Positions 1-10,242 of a DNA stretch of 64,000 nucleotides are shown piece by piece. The position numbers and the translations under genes were made by a program. This DNA is from Sphagnum magellanicum (taxonomy: Eukaryota > Streptophyta > Sphagnopsida > Sphagnales > Sphagnaceae). The DNA lies in assembly GCA_021904315.1 (NCBI GenBank), contig CM038917.1:3828041-3892040 (forward strand). Direction: 5' to 3'. Each line of letters starts with the position of its first letter. The first letter of the stretch is position 1. Under the pieces are notes generated by a model. It ran no database searches. It was not told the DNA's origin and was given only the letters and a program-made list of their open reading frames with translations.

Positions 1-985
1 TGCATGATGTGGTTGAAGAAGATCTAACCCTAAACCCTAGAAGAAGAACTAAAAGTGTTTCATTTATGTCACCATAGTGAGAAACTGGCTATTGCATTGA
101 GACTCATCACACAGCTCCAAGGGTCCTCCACTCCGAATAGGAAAAACTTGACGGGTTTGAGAAGATTGTCACACTTGCACAAAGTTCATTTCAAAAAGAG
201 GCAGGAGAGCAATCATGGTGAGGGATGCCAATTCTGCTTTCATCACCTTGAGATTGGTGTTTGTTCTTGCATGGACTATTTGTGATGCCCACTAAGTCTA
301 TCTTTCTCAAATATGAATGGCAACATCAAGTTTCATTTTGTATCTAATATTGTCTAGTGGGTCTTTTAAGAACACTGCCATAGTTGGACACCATTCTGAC
401 AAATGTGGTACCAACTGAAAAAACCACAGCCGTGGAGCTTCTTCCCACAATATAGTTTTGATTTCCTGCCTCTGAAATCTCTGTACTCTGTAGCCTCACT
501 AGTGATTCATTGCATGCTAGTTCCAACATAACATAGAGTTTTGATCAGCATTTTTATTTCACAAATTTTCACACTATTGTCACAAACAAATTGGAGTTTT
601 TCTGGGTGTAAATTTGAAAAAATAATTCTAAAAAACTGGAAAATTTCATTAAACTTTTGAAACCATGAAGTTGAACATCCTTCCCAATTATTTTCAGCAG
701 TGATCATTCTACATTTGTTTACACAATTTGACATGGAAATCAGTCCAGCCTGCAACTACCCTGATGTAGAACTTGGTGCTGACAAGAGGCTTTTGCAGCA
801 TGGAAATGCAATTCAGAAACACTGAAAGATGATTGTGAGAAAATGCAGAAAAACCATAAAAATACTTTGAAGCAATCAATGAATGGCAAGCTCCAAGCAT
901 ACAAAAAACTATTTGTAGTTGCCTTATGATTCAAAACTTGGCCTTAGGATACAAGTTGCAATCAAGAGAGGGCAACATGGTCGTT
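1..985. other. Unassigned AT-rich DNA left of the plastid insert
   Basis: No open frame here resembles a known protein, and the short frames on both strands look like chance. A short telomere-like stretch (two CCCTAAA-type units) lies near positions 26-40. The right edge passes into rbcL-like sequence at about 985-1000. Confidence 0.5.
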
Positions 986-998
986 TTGTGTAATGATT

Positions 999-1043
999 TG
1001 AAACATAGATGCCCCAAGATCTGAAACATAGATGCCCCAAGAT
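999..1043 (+). repeat. 23-bp direct tandem repeat at the NUPT left edge
   Basis: Two copies (999-1020 and 1022-1043) are identical over 22 bases at a period of 23. The second copy runs straight into the rbcL-like reading frame. It is probably a small duplication made at or after insertion. Confidence 0.8.
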
Positions 1044-1693
1044 CAAGTGTCCCTTCATCATGCATGACTATCTAACAAGTGGTTTCATTGCAAATATTGC
1101 TTTGGCTCATTATTGCCAAGATAATGGTCTACTTCTTCATATTCATGGCGCAATGCATGTAGTTATTGACCGACAAAAAAAATCATGGTACACACTTCCG
1201 TGTATTAGCTAAAGCATTATGTCTATCTAGCGGGGATCATATCCACTTTGGTATTGTAGTGGGTAAACTTGAAGGGGAACGTTGAGTAACTTTGGGATTT
1301 GTTGATCTACTTTGTGATGACTATATTGAAAAATACCAAAGTCGTGGTATTTATTTCACCCAAGACTGGGTTTCTTTACCAAGTGTTTTACATGTAGCTT
1401 CGAGAGGTATTCATGTTTGGCATATGGCTGCTCTATTTGAATTTTTTGGGGATGATTCCATATTATAATTTGGTGGAGGAACTCTAGGACATCCTTGGGG
1501 GAACGCACCTGGTGCAGTTGCTAATCGACTTGCTCTGGAAGCCCCTATACAAACTTGTAATGAAAGGCGTGATCTTGCTCATCAAGGTAATGATATTATT
1601 TGCGAAGCTACCAAGTGGAGTCTTGAACTAGCTGCCGCTTGTGAAGTATGGAATGAAATCAAATTTGAGTTTGACATGATCGATACTATTTGA
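1000..1693 (+). pseudogene. rbcL: rbcL 3' fragment, large subunit of Rubisco (plastid-derived)
   Basis: The translation follows the C-terminal half of the Rubisco large subunit, including the MHDYL segment, the [12 protein letters not shown] segment, the GKLEGER segment, the FTQDWVS segment and [19 protein letters not shown]. It ends with EFDMIDTI and a stop at 1691-1693. The 5' half of the gene is absent. The frame is broken after DRQKK (about 1175) and again at an in-frame TGA after GER (about 1283), and the LQF-GGG region has a stop. The active-site Arg of HIHRAMH is Gly here, so no function is possible. Neighbours: trnR-CCG and accD follow in plastid order. Confidence 0.95.
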
Positions 1694-1740
1694 CATAGTT
1701 TATATTTCACAAATTTCATTTCAGTGATTTAGTCTATCTC

Positions 1741-1755
1741 CCCCCCCCCCCCCCC
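1741..1755 (+). repeat. Poly-C tract
   Basis: A 15-base run of C lies in the former rbcL-trnR spacer, followed by a short run of G that could pair with part of it. It is likely to vary in length and is a sequencing-error risk. Confidence 0.8.
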
Positions 1756-1898
1756 AAACCTGGGGGAAGATGGACAAAATCACCAAAATAAATGTGTTTT
1801 TATATTTTCTAATCATTCAAATTGTTGATTTCTTCCAAAATTTGTCAATCCCTGGTACTAAAGAATAGAAAAAAATTGATAGATTTTACATTTAATAA

Positions 1899-1972
1899 GG
1901 TTTTGTAGCTCAATGGATTAGAGCCCATGGTTCCGAACCATGAAATCAAGGTTTCAAATCCCTTTTGAACCA
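1899..1972 (+). pseudogene. trnR-CCG: trnR-CCG, decayed plastid tRNA-Arg
   Basis: The 74-nt segment keeps a tRNA layout: a D-arm (GTAGCTCAATGGATTAGAGC), a 5-bp anticodon stem (catgg/ccatg) around the loop TTCCGAA with anticodon CCG, and a T-loop region with TTCAAATC. The acceptor stem is damaged (GGTTTTG against a 3' strand that pairs at only some positions), so it is unlikely to be processed. The location between rbcL and accD matches the plastid gene missing from most angiosperms. Confidence 0.85.
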
Positions 1973-2256
1973 TTGAAAGAAAATGGAATATATTTTGATC
2001 TTTTATCTAAATCCCTCTTATCCTTTTTTCTTTTTTTTCTAATTGAGAATTTTTTTAATAGAAAAGAAGGATCTATTATAAAATCAATGGGAGGAGCTAA
2101 TCCCGATTGAACAAATGGAATTAAGAATCAAATTTTATTTAAGTAAAAAAAAACTAAATATATTTTTTCTTCTTCCTCTTTCTTCATCCTTCGAATATCC
2201 AAATTTTGTAGTCAATCACAGAGGAAAATGAGAAAAAAATTAAGGAAAAGAAGTTT

Positions 2257-4035
2257 ATGTCTTTATTGAATTGGTTTGAAGCCAAACACCAATTTGGTGG
2301 ATTAATTGGAGCCCTCGTAAAAAAAGATACTAAAAGTTATATTATTAGTGAGAAAGAAAAAGACAAATATATAAAATTGATACTACTAAAGGATTATGGA
2401 CTCGATGTGATAATTACAAGAACATGTTTTATGTTAGATTTTTGAAACTTAACAAACGTATTTGTGAAGAGTGTGGATATCATTTGCAAATGAGTAATAT
2501 AGAAAGAATCAAACTTTCAATTGATCGTGGGACTTGGCATCCTATAGATGAAGATATGATTGGTTGAAATGTTCTCAAATTTTCTAATGAAGATTCATAA
2601 AAAAATCGTATTTTTTTTATCAAAAACAAATGGGTTTGACTAATGTTATTCAAATGAATACAAGAAAATTAAATGGGACTCCTATTGCTTTTGGAGTTAT
2701 GGATTTCCAATTTATGGGAGGTAGTATGGGTTTTGTAGTGGGTGAGAAAATTATTAGTGTTGTTGAATATGCTACCAAAAAATTTATGTTGTTAATTATT
2801 GTGTGTTCTTCTAGTGGAGCTTACACACTCCCAAGTCCCAAGTTAGCCCCAAGTTGGGAGTAAGTCATTCAAATTACAGAATTTCTGGACTCGGGGCACA
2901 CTCCCAGCTTCCAGCACTAAAAGGGGTGAAAGGGGCGTGCTAAAAGCTCCGAGATAGACTAGGAAGAAGACAAGCTTACTCAATTACACAATCCTGCATC
3001 CAAATCCAACCAACAAGTTGGTTAAAACTCATTTTGCACCTTTTTGGTGTTGGGACAAGCCACGAGCTACCTTGGACTCACTTGACTCACCACGGTCCGG
3101 ACTCGGGGGAAGCCACCACCTTCCCCCATATAGTATTATTTACAGCTCTTCGACGCACTTGCATCCAAATGGCTTTTTTTCTCGGGACTCCCTAAGCGGA
3201 GTCTCGAAAATGTCCTGGTTTGGACTCCTGAAACTTTGGACGTTCATAACTCCTCGCCCTGAACTTGGATCGGGACGAGGTTTAAACCAAAGTTGTAGCT
3301 CTCCTCGAAAGCTTTCCAACGGTGTGTCGCACTCCCCCTGCACACACCGGAATCGGGTCGATTCCTGACTTTTAGTGGTCGGGAGTCAAATTGTCAGTTT
3401 GACTCCTGGCCCTTCTTTTGACCATAACTTATGCTACAGATGTCCAAATGGCTCATGCAAGGCCATTTTGGACATTTACACTTCAAGACCTTTCCAACGG
3501 TATAAAGAACGCCTCAATGCAAGGTGTTTTGATCCCTGCAATCGTGCTTTGAGTTTTCGGGAGTCCCAAAGGACTCCCAAGTCCCATTTTCAGGAATGTG
3601 AATGGCGACCTCACACTTCCCTCAAAGTGGGTTGCAACATGAGCACATATGCAAGAAGGAACTTTGAGTTTAATGCAAATGGCGAAAATTTCTTCCATTT
3701 TACAAATTCATCAAGCTTAAAATAATTTATTACATATAATTATTTTTGCATATCCTACAACAAGTGGAGTTACTGCTAGTTTTGATATGTTAAGGGATAT
3801 CGCCATTGTCGAACCCGAAACATATATTGCATTTGTAGGTAAAAGAGTGATTGAACAGAAATTACGCCAAAAAATACATGATGGTTTTCAAGTTATTGAA
3901 TCTATACTCAATCATGGTTTACTTGATTTGATCATTCCACGTAACCTTCTAAAAGGCGTTATGAGTGAAATATTTGAATTTTGTGGTTCAACCCCCTATA
4001 TCCATAGGGAATGTAACCATTCCTTTTCCAAATAA
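2257..4035 (+). pseudogene. accD: accD, plastid acetyl-CoA carboxylase beta subunit, split by a solo LTR
   Basis: The remnant starts with MSLLNWFE and follows the carboxyltransferase beta subunit throughout: the zinc-ribbon cysteines (CDN region, then CEECGYH), DRGTWHP, the [12 protein letters not shown] segment, IVCSSSGA and, after the insertion, [33 protein letters not shown] and [14 protein letters not shown], ending at a stop at 4033-4035. Breaks: a frameshift near 2390, an in-frame stop near 3720, and an 819-bp LTR at 2822-3640 flanked by GAGCT/GAGCA. Some original CpG sites beside the insertion have become TpG or CpA. In its native context the protein commits carbon to plastid fatty-acid synthesis; this copy cannot. 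Confidence 0.95.
2822..3640 (+). mobile_element. Solo LTR (family A, copy 1) inserted in accD
   Basis: The 819-bp block interrupts accD between GAGCT (2817-2821) and GAGCA (3641-3645), a 5-bp target duplication with one mismatch, typical of LTR retrotransposon integration. Its ends read TACACACTCCCAAG at the left and GGGTTGCAACAT at the right. They match the ends of the copy at 55978-57395, whose left end reads TGACGCATCCCCAAG. No internal gag-pol region is present, so this is best read as a solo LTR left by recombination. The block is rich in the motif GACTCCC(A/G)AGTCCC. Open frames at 3018-3368 and 3375-3725 show no known protein and are taken as chance. Confidence 0.8.
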
Positions 4036-4295
4036 AATTTTCCCCGTGTTTTTTTAATACTTTCATTTTTTGTTTTAATTTGTTAATGAAAATGAAAAAA
4101 AAAATTCAATTTGGTTCTTGGTCATTCTTTCTATATGTTATAATTTCTGCATATTGGAAAAAAGTTACATATTAATATGATTTGACACATTGTTTAATAT
4201 AACTCCATGACTACTCATTTTTTATAAATGAAGAAATAAATAAAAAAGGAATCTAGATAATCATAGCAAATAATTTCACTAGAAGTAATTTTTTA

Positions 4296-4406
4296 ATGAC
4301 AACTTCTTACTTACCTTCCATTTTTGTGCCTTTAGTAGGTTTAGTTTTTCCAGCAATTACAATGGCTTTTTTATTTATATATATCAAACACGATGAAATA
4401 GTTTGA
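4296..4406 (+). pseudogene. psaI: psaI, photosystem I subunit VIII, frame intact but nuclear copy
   Basis: A complete 36-codon frame from ATG (4296) to TGA (4404-4406) encodes [20 protein letters not shown] and then a hydrophobic helix ending KHDEIV, matching the full length of plastid psaI. It is the only plastid gene in the insert without a break, which may be chance in so short a frame. In the plastid it is a single-span thylakoid protein at the PsaL side of photosystem I. Here there is no sign of a transit peptide or nuclear promoter, so it is called a pseudogene by context. Confidence 0.85.
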
Positions 4407-4797
4407 TTTCTAATAATTTGCTACAATGGAAATTCTAATGGAATTATCTTAGCAATAAAATGATCTAAATATGGTTTAATCACCGAATTATGAGGCAAGA
4501 AAAATATATGTATTTTGAATAAAATCTAGAGTTTAAATATATTTATTCTTTCTAAAGATAAATATATTCAAACTTGATTATATTATCATCCCGCTTCCAA
4601 CAATGAATATGACTAACATCGGTGAAAAAACTAATAAGTATTAAAAAGGTAAGTATTAAGAAGGACAAGGAATATGTATTTATTTATACTAGATTGATAT
4701 AGACGTTTGTTTCCAAATGAAAAAAAAACTCCAAATGTTTTGGTTGTTTCATTGCATAAAATTTAGCAAAATACAAAAAACTTCATTTGTTATGGTT

Positions 4798-5352
4798 ATG
4801 AATTGCCAATTTGAATGGCTTTGAGTAGAACCCATAATAAGATCTCGAAAAATAAGTAATTTTTGTTGGGTGTGCATTATTTTACTAGGTGCTTTAGGAT
4901 TTTTTCTTGTTGGAGATTCTAGTTACTTTGGTTGAAATTTGATACCTCTCTTATCATCCCAACAAATTATTTTTTTCCCTTAGGGTATCATAACATGCTT
5001 CTATGGTATTGCCAATCTATTCCTCAACTTTTATTTATGGTGTACAATCCTATGGAATATAGATAGAGGCTATAATAAATTTGATAAACAAGAAAAGATG
5101 GTTCATCTCTTTTGTTGGGGATTCCTTAGAGGAAATTGTCATATTCGTATCCAATTTTTCATGAGGGATATCCAAGCAATAAGTATGGAAGTTCAAGAAG
5201 GTATTTATCCCTGTTGAATTATTTATATGAAAATAAAGGGTCAACGTGATGTTCCTACAATTCATACTGAAGAGGATTTAACCCTAAGAGAAATGGAAGA
5301 AAATGTCATAGAATTGGCTCACTTTTTGCACGTATCAATCGAAGGATTCTAA
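4798..5352 (+). pseudogene. ycf4: ycf4, photosystem I assembly factor, decayed
   Basis: The sequence begins MNCQFEWL, then a TGA, then continues [19 protein letters not shown] and SSYFG. After another stop and a frameshift in the middle third it resumes with NKFDKQ, WGFLRGN, IQFFMRDIQAISMEVQEG, KIKGQRDVP, LTLREMEE and HVSIEGF before TAA at 5350-5352. This follows ycf4 end to end. It sits directly after psaI, as in plastomes. At least three inactivating changes are visible. Confidence 0.92.
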
Positions 5353-5434
5353 ACCATGTTCTGAATATCATTTCAAAAAATGAATGTCATGCACTTGGTC
5401 ACATAGTGTGTCTAGGCCCACCATCTTCTCATAA

Positions 5435-5665
5435 CAAGGCATCATAAACATGTTGGCCCTGCTAATAGATAAAATGTTGTACATCTATCTATTATGTTCA
5501 CGCTTTGAACACCAAAAAAATCCGTTCCAATCTAAATAGTCTAAACATTTTCATCAAAGAAACTAGTTCACCTAATGTGAAACCAATTCTAATAAGGTAA
5601 AACTTTTACAAGTTGGATCCAATGCAATAGTCCTTATACCTATGGGGGTAAGACCCAACAAAAAC
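5435..5665 (+). repeat. Dispersed repeat B, copy 1 (inverted relative to 48491-48727)
   Basis: About 230 bases match the reverse complement of 48491-48727, including the shared stretches CATTTTCATCAAAGAAACT, TTCACCTAATGTGAAAC and GTTGGATCCAATG. No coding content is seen. It begins right after the plastid insert and is probably part of an old transposable element. Confidence 0.8.
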
Positions 5666-6500
5666 AAGTTGCCATGATTTTCTTTTTGGAGATTTAAAAT
5701 TTTGGGCATAACATTTATAGAGTCTAAACCTTTGTAAAATTTTCAACTTGTACATGCATCTGACCTTAGCATATGTTTGTTTAGGTTTAATAACAAATTA
5801 ATATTAAAGACAAATATTTTAACCTAAGGTCAATTTCGTCATTAAATAATCTTCAAAATAGTGGAATGAAATTTTGTGAAAATATGAAGTTGGCATGTTA
5901 AAAGTCATGATAATTATCATAAGTTACATTTTGAATAATTTCATTATTTAACAAAAAATCATTTTTTTGATTTAAATTGTGATCAATTTTTGACATCACA
6001 ATTTAAAAGAAAATATGACTACTTTGTGTCACTTGCTAGGTATAATTTATCACACACTTTTTTTCATTTTTTTCATTTTTGGAAATACTTGAAAATATAA
6101 ACTATATATTGCAAGGAAAAAAAACTTTGGGATGGTGTTATCATGCACATAGGTTAGTTGAAATGTAAGACATGTTCAATGAAAATGATGAAACCTTAGC
6201 AAGTTCCATTAAACAAAGCACCCAATAAAAAAGGGAAGGGAGGACAAAAAGAGAGGACCCAAATCTAAGCCCCGAGAGCAAAACTCAAAGTGGGTCACAA
6301 AGGGGCAAAGGAACAAATTACATTTGAAAACCCTCACCAATTGCAAGAAGCATATTAGAAGAGGAAAGGGAAACCTAAAAGAATAGTCAGCTCAAAAGGA
6401 TCCTCACCTACAATGATGACATGCCTCAAAATAGAAATGGTTTTTTTTTTTGCAAAGTTACTAACACCTTTTACCTATACAAGGCATGCAAAATCGCCAG
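5666..6500. other. Non-coding AT-rich DNA
   Basis: Nothing recognisable; long A/T runs and no credible reading frame. Confidence 0.5.
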
Positions 6501-6510
6501 ATAAAGGACA

Positions 6511-6735
6511 TCAATGCCCTTTGTTAACCATGCCATGTTGATAAAAAATTGTCCAAACCTCTATGGCAAGGGGAAGAAATACTTCCTTTAAATGTTGATC
6601 ATAGTAAAGTTTTTCCTTTGATTGAATTGCCATTATCACTGCCACCCCACGAGATGAAATAGCATGTGAAACCAAATATGCTTGGGTAGGATCGACAATG
6701 ACCACATTGGCCAAGGTGCAAATGCCATCAATCAA
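6511..6735 (-). pseudogene. Fragment of a LINE-type ORF2 C-terminus
   Basis: A 74-codon frame reads ANVVIVDPT, SSRGVAV, SKEKLYYDQH and VFLPLAIEVWTIF. From memory this resembles the extreme C-terminal region of plant non-LTR retrotransposon ORF2 proteins, the same family as the larger remnant at 44980-47077, downstream of its zinc-finger segment. No reverse transcriptase core lies next to it, so it is a truncated scrap beside the copia remnant. Identification is by pattern only. Confidence 0.45.
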
Positions 6736-7879
6736 TAATATAATGTTAATTTGTCAATGAAGAGACTAAAGGGAATTAACTCCCAATTTCCTTTCTAGAA
6801 GTGTTCACCTCCCTATACTCATGACGAGGCATAATCAAGTATGAACATTTGAACATTTGGTTTAACTTTGTTATGCAACCTCCTTTGTTTCATATTTACT
6901 AAAAGTTCTTCATTGAATATCACATTCCAACTCACAATTAATTTTCCAATTTTTGGAACAATTAATTTGTACCTTTTGGATTCCAAAATATAGCCTACGA
7001 ACACAATTTATAGATTTTGGCTTTAGTTTTGACCTTGTTTCAAATGGTCTATGAACATAAGCATCAAATCCAAAAATGAGCAAATGTTTAACTGAAGGCT
7101 TCTCCTATTCCATACTTCTATATGGGGTCATTTGATTAAGAGACTTGTAAGGACTTCGAGCTTTGATGTATGTTGTTGTGTTGACAACTTCCACCCATAA
7201 TCTCAAAGTTAACTTGGGTTGTTGGTGCATCATGCAATGAATAACCTCAATGATGGTACAATTGACTATTTTAGTGACTCCATTTTGTTGCAATGTGTAT
7301 GGAGTATAAGTCTAATGCACAATCCCTTAAATTTTGAAAAAAATTCCAAACTCTTGTGAACAATATTTCCCATTATTGTCAATTTTGAACATTTTGATCC
7401 TTTTCCCAATTTGTGTTTCAACAAGGCTTTTGAATTCTTGAAACTTTAAAAAACTATCCTTTACTTTGTAAGAAACTCACAAAAAAACCTTCTAAAAAAA
7501 TGATCCATGATGGTACAAAACCTTATGCCATTGAAAGACAACACCTAAACAAGTTTCCAAATATCTAAATGGACAACTCCTAATACTTCTTATGCATGAA
7601 ACACTCTACTTGTTAGAAATGGTTCATTGTCATTACTACAAAAACAAGTTATTTTGAATATAAAGTTTATTAAAAAATGACCCCATTTGGATAGGAATCA
7701 AAAAGACCATCTTGTCAATTTGGACAAATCGATTTGGACATGTCTTGCATGATTGGGGTGGTCTTTTTGATTGGTAGACTATTGGACTATTTGATTGTTC
7801 ACTTTGACTATTGGATAATGGACCATTTGACTAGTCAAATTTCTACCCATTTTTTTATGGATTATTACCAAAAAAATAA

Positions 7880-8065
7880 TTTGTGTAGGTAGGTCTAGGT
7901 AGGTAGGTAGGTAGGTTGTATATAAGTTTAGGTAGGTCATTAAAAGGCAAGTAAGTAGGTGGTAACTTAACCTAACCTACCTAAGCCAACCTAATTTAGC
8001 CTAGTCTATCTAACCGTCTTAACTTAACCTTACCTAACCTACCTTGCTTACCCTAACCTTTTTAA
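7880..8065 (+). repeat. GTAG tract followed by complementary CTAC/CCTA tract
   Basis: Degenerate (GGTA)n at about 7887-7955 is followed by (CCTAA/CCTAC)n at about 7966-8060. The two halves are complementary and could fold into a long imperfect hairpin. Confidence 0.75.
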
Positions 8066-8090
8066 CATATATATAGGTTATTAACATTAA

Positions 8091-8147
8091 GAATTGAACC
8101 CCTCACCTCCCCAATGATAAACCAAGTCCTTACCAATGGATTACGCC
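8091..8147 (-). mobile_element. tRNA-derived SINE head
   Basis: On the minus strand the 57 bases from 8147 to 8091 run GGCGTAATCCATTGGTAAGG and end in GAGGGGTTCAATTC. The first stretch resembles an RNA polymerase III A box with the usual tRNA D-loop spacing, and GGTTCAATTC is close to the B-box consensus GGTTCGANTCC, about 35 bases downstream. This is the layout of plant tRNA-derived SINE heads. No full tRNA cloverleaf can be formed, so it is not called a tRNA gene. The downstream body runs into the GTAG/CTAC tract. Confidence 0.6.
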
Positions 8148-8220
8148 TTCCAAAGTTGACAAAACTTGTCAAGTTTTTTATTTCACTTGGTTAGTTCACA
8201 TTATTAGTTATGTAAGAAAA

Positions 8221-8610
8221 TTAAGTAATTAGTAGGTAGGTTGCATGATGTTTAATAGGTAGAGGGGTAAGTAAGTAAGAAGGTAGCTTGTAGCCCATAA
8301 GAAGTAGGTAATTATGTAAGTAAGTGGGTAAGTAAATAAGGAATTCGAATAGTAGGTGGCAAGTAGGAGGTAGGTGGGTATGTAAAGATGTAGGATGGCA
8401 AGTGGGAAGTAGGAAGTAGGTGGGTATGTAAGGATGTAGGATGGTAGGTGAGAAGTAGGCGGTAGGTAGGTTGGTATGTACAATGGTAGGCGAGAAATAG
8501 GAGGTAGGTAGGTAAGGATGTAAGATGGTAGGTAGGAAGTAGGAGGTAGGTAGGTAGGTATGTAAATAAGTAAGTTGGTATGTAGGTAGGCCTAAGTTAG
8601 TAGTTATCTT
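8221..8610 (+). repeat. Degenerate GTAG minisatellite
   Basis: About 390 bases of GGTAGGTA / AAGTAGGAGGTAGG units include longer repeats of about 50-65 bases around GGATGTAGGATGGTAGG. The long minus-strand frame over this tract (8221-8616, rich in Tyr-Leu-Pro-Thr) is a by-product of the repeat. Confidence 0.85.
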
Positions 8611-10242
8611 GACCAATTAAGTAACATAGGATGTCCCATTTGATTAAAACATTATTGTCCATATTAACTAAGGATGTCATTTCACATTGTCCAACTTGAC
8701 TATATGTCCTAGTTGATTAGAAATCATTAGTCATTTTGATTAAGGTGGTCATTTTTTTGTCCAACTTAACTAAATGTTCAATTTGACATATAGTCAAATA
8801 GGTCACTTTAATCAAGTTTAACAATAAAAAATGCACATTTCATTCAAGCCCCTGGGCTTGTAGTCAAAATCTACATGTCCATTAATAAAAAAAGACTTGT
8901 TAGTCAACTTGAACCTTTTGAAAACCATGAATTGTAATAGTGTTGTGATGCTTGCCAAATGTGCAACATTCACAAAACATCATTTCAAACCTAGTCCTTT
9001 AGGATTCCTTTTACAAACTTATGTTCAAACAATAACTTCATGTTTTTGCTATTGAGATGGCCTAATATTTGATGCCAAAGGCTAAGATTGTCAAGCTTGA
9101 AATTGCTTGCCACTTGTGCATTTTATGTGGTGGACCAAGTTTCATAGTTTAACATGTACCATTGTTTAATTCATGCACACACAAAAAAAAAAAAAAAAAA
9201 ATTGGCACATAAAATACATTGTTGAAGCTGACACCTATCTTAGTTTCTCCTACCTTTAGAATCACTATGACTTTACTTAAATTGTCAATTACTTTTTGAA
9301 CTGAATTATCTCTTAGATTTATTTTCATTAATGGAATTTCTTCAAAATTGTTAAACCATTTCCTTCTATGAGAGAGATGCACTGACACACCATAATTGAA
9401 GTATCATGCATTATCATTAAAAAAATCAAACAAAGTTGAAACAAATGTTTCACCATAATCAACGTTATTTCCTTGCTCTTCTTTTGTTCATATGTCTTGT
9501 TTCTTTTTTTAACGGTCTTTAGCCTAATGTTCTTGCTCCTTACAATAGTTGTAGGTGTCATTATTGCGATCTTTTCCATGTTTATAATTTGAAATTTCAA
9601 CTATCAAAGCCATAATTTCTTCTTATGTTGGGTTTTGTATTTTTACTTTTTTTTTAGGTTTTCGTTTGATAGCCTAGAGTTAACTACATCCCATGAAGAA
9701 TTGCTCAATTGACAAGTCTTTAAGGTGGTGATCAAATTTTGATAACTTTATAGTAGACTTATCATAAGAACCATCACCTTTACTACATCCAACACTTTTA
9801 CATCAATGGCATCCAATTCATTTGCCATCATCATTAGCTTATTGAAGTGAAGTTCCATTGTGTTTAGAAGATTCATCTAGGACATGAAGAATTTTCTAGT
9901 CAAGAAGATTTTATTTGCCAAACCTTTGTCAATGTGATGTTTGGCCAATGTCTCCCAAATGCCTTTTGCAAATTGGTCTCTCTGTGCATGATCATAGGTT
10001 GATTATTTAAAAGGCTTTGATAAGCAAGTTCAAAGCTTTGTTTGGCTTCCTTGAGTAGCTCAACAAAACTACCTCGTCTTTTTCATATGGCTTCTTTTCA
10101 ATTTTGTCAATCAATCCCCACTAGTCCTTTGCTTTCAATAATGTCTCCATCTTGAACTTCAAGAACATGTAGTGCTTCCTTTCAAACTTATTCACAACTC
10201 CATATTGTGGGCCCATAACTTGTGAGCTTTTAACGTTATCCA

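Larger units (their letters stand above)
990..5360 (+). other. Nuclear insert of plastid DNA (NUPT): rbcL to ycf4
   Basis: Five plastid genes occur in the order and strand seen in the plastomes of gymnosperms, ferns and bryophytes: rbcL (3' part), trnR-CCG, accD, psaI, ycf4. All except psaI carry stops or frameshifts, and the changes are largely G/C to A/T transitions, as expected from decay of methylated nuclear DNA. The surrounding sequence is nuclear (retroelements, spliced genes), so this is a transferred copy and not the plastome. An 819-bp solo LTR has since inserted in accD. The left edge is about 985-1000; the right edge is just past the ycf4 stop, before a dispersed nuclear repeat that begins near 5435. 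Confidence 0.93.
7645..8885. mobile_element. Composite insertion inside the copia element (SINE head plus minisatellite)
   Basis: About 1.24 kb separates the pre-integrase and integrase parts of the copia frame and has no copia homology. It contains a tRNA-like SINE head on the minus strand and long tracts of degenerate GTAG/CTAC repeats. The edges share a weak inverted similarity (ACAAAAACAAGTTATTTT at the left; a similar AACAAGTCTTTTTT in reverse at the right), but no convincing target duplication was found, so boundaries are approximate. Confidence 0.5.
6819..10242 (-). mobile_element. Decayed Ty1/copia retrotransposon (gag to integrase), interrupted
   Basis: Read on the minus strand, the element starts with a gag-like frame at about 10242 (MDNVKSSQVMGPQYG, then FLKFKMETLLKAKD). 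It continues through a CCHC-knuckle remnant (YCKEQEH, about 9530), a protease-side segment with HRRKWFNNFEEI (9149-9388) and a pre-integrase segment near 8900-8990. The integrase follows: VHLDIWK, a degraded DNNGKYCSQEF, QQNGV, the RLWVEVVNTTTYI segment and GYILESKRYKL (7400-6819). All frames carry many stops. No reverse transcriptase or RNase H and no LTRs were recognised, so it is a truncated pol. It is split at about 7645-8885 by a later insertion. Confidence 0.85.

Noticed and set aside
1899-1972. Functional tRNA-Arg gene
   Set aside because: The acceptor stem no longer pairs and the copy lies in a decayed plastid insert.
3018-3725. Two 116-codon frames in the solo LTR as genes
   Set aside because: The sister LTR at 55978-57395 does not keep these frames and they match no retroelement protein.
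990-5360. The window being plastid DNA
   Set aside because: The genes are broken, flanked by nuclear retroelements, and followed by spliced nuclear genes.
8221-8610. CRISPR-like array
   Set aside because: Units are degenerate tetranucleotide repeats without unique spacers, in a plant nuclear genome.
8221-8616. 131-codon minus-strand frame rich in Tyr-Leu-Pro-Thr
   Set aside because: It is the translation of the GTAG minisatellite; an overlapping second frame looks the same, and there is no codon structure or domain.
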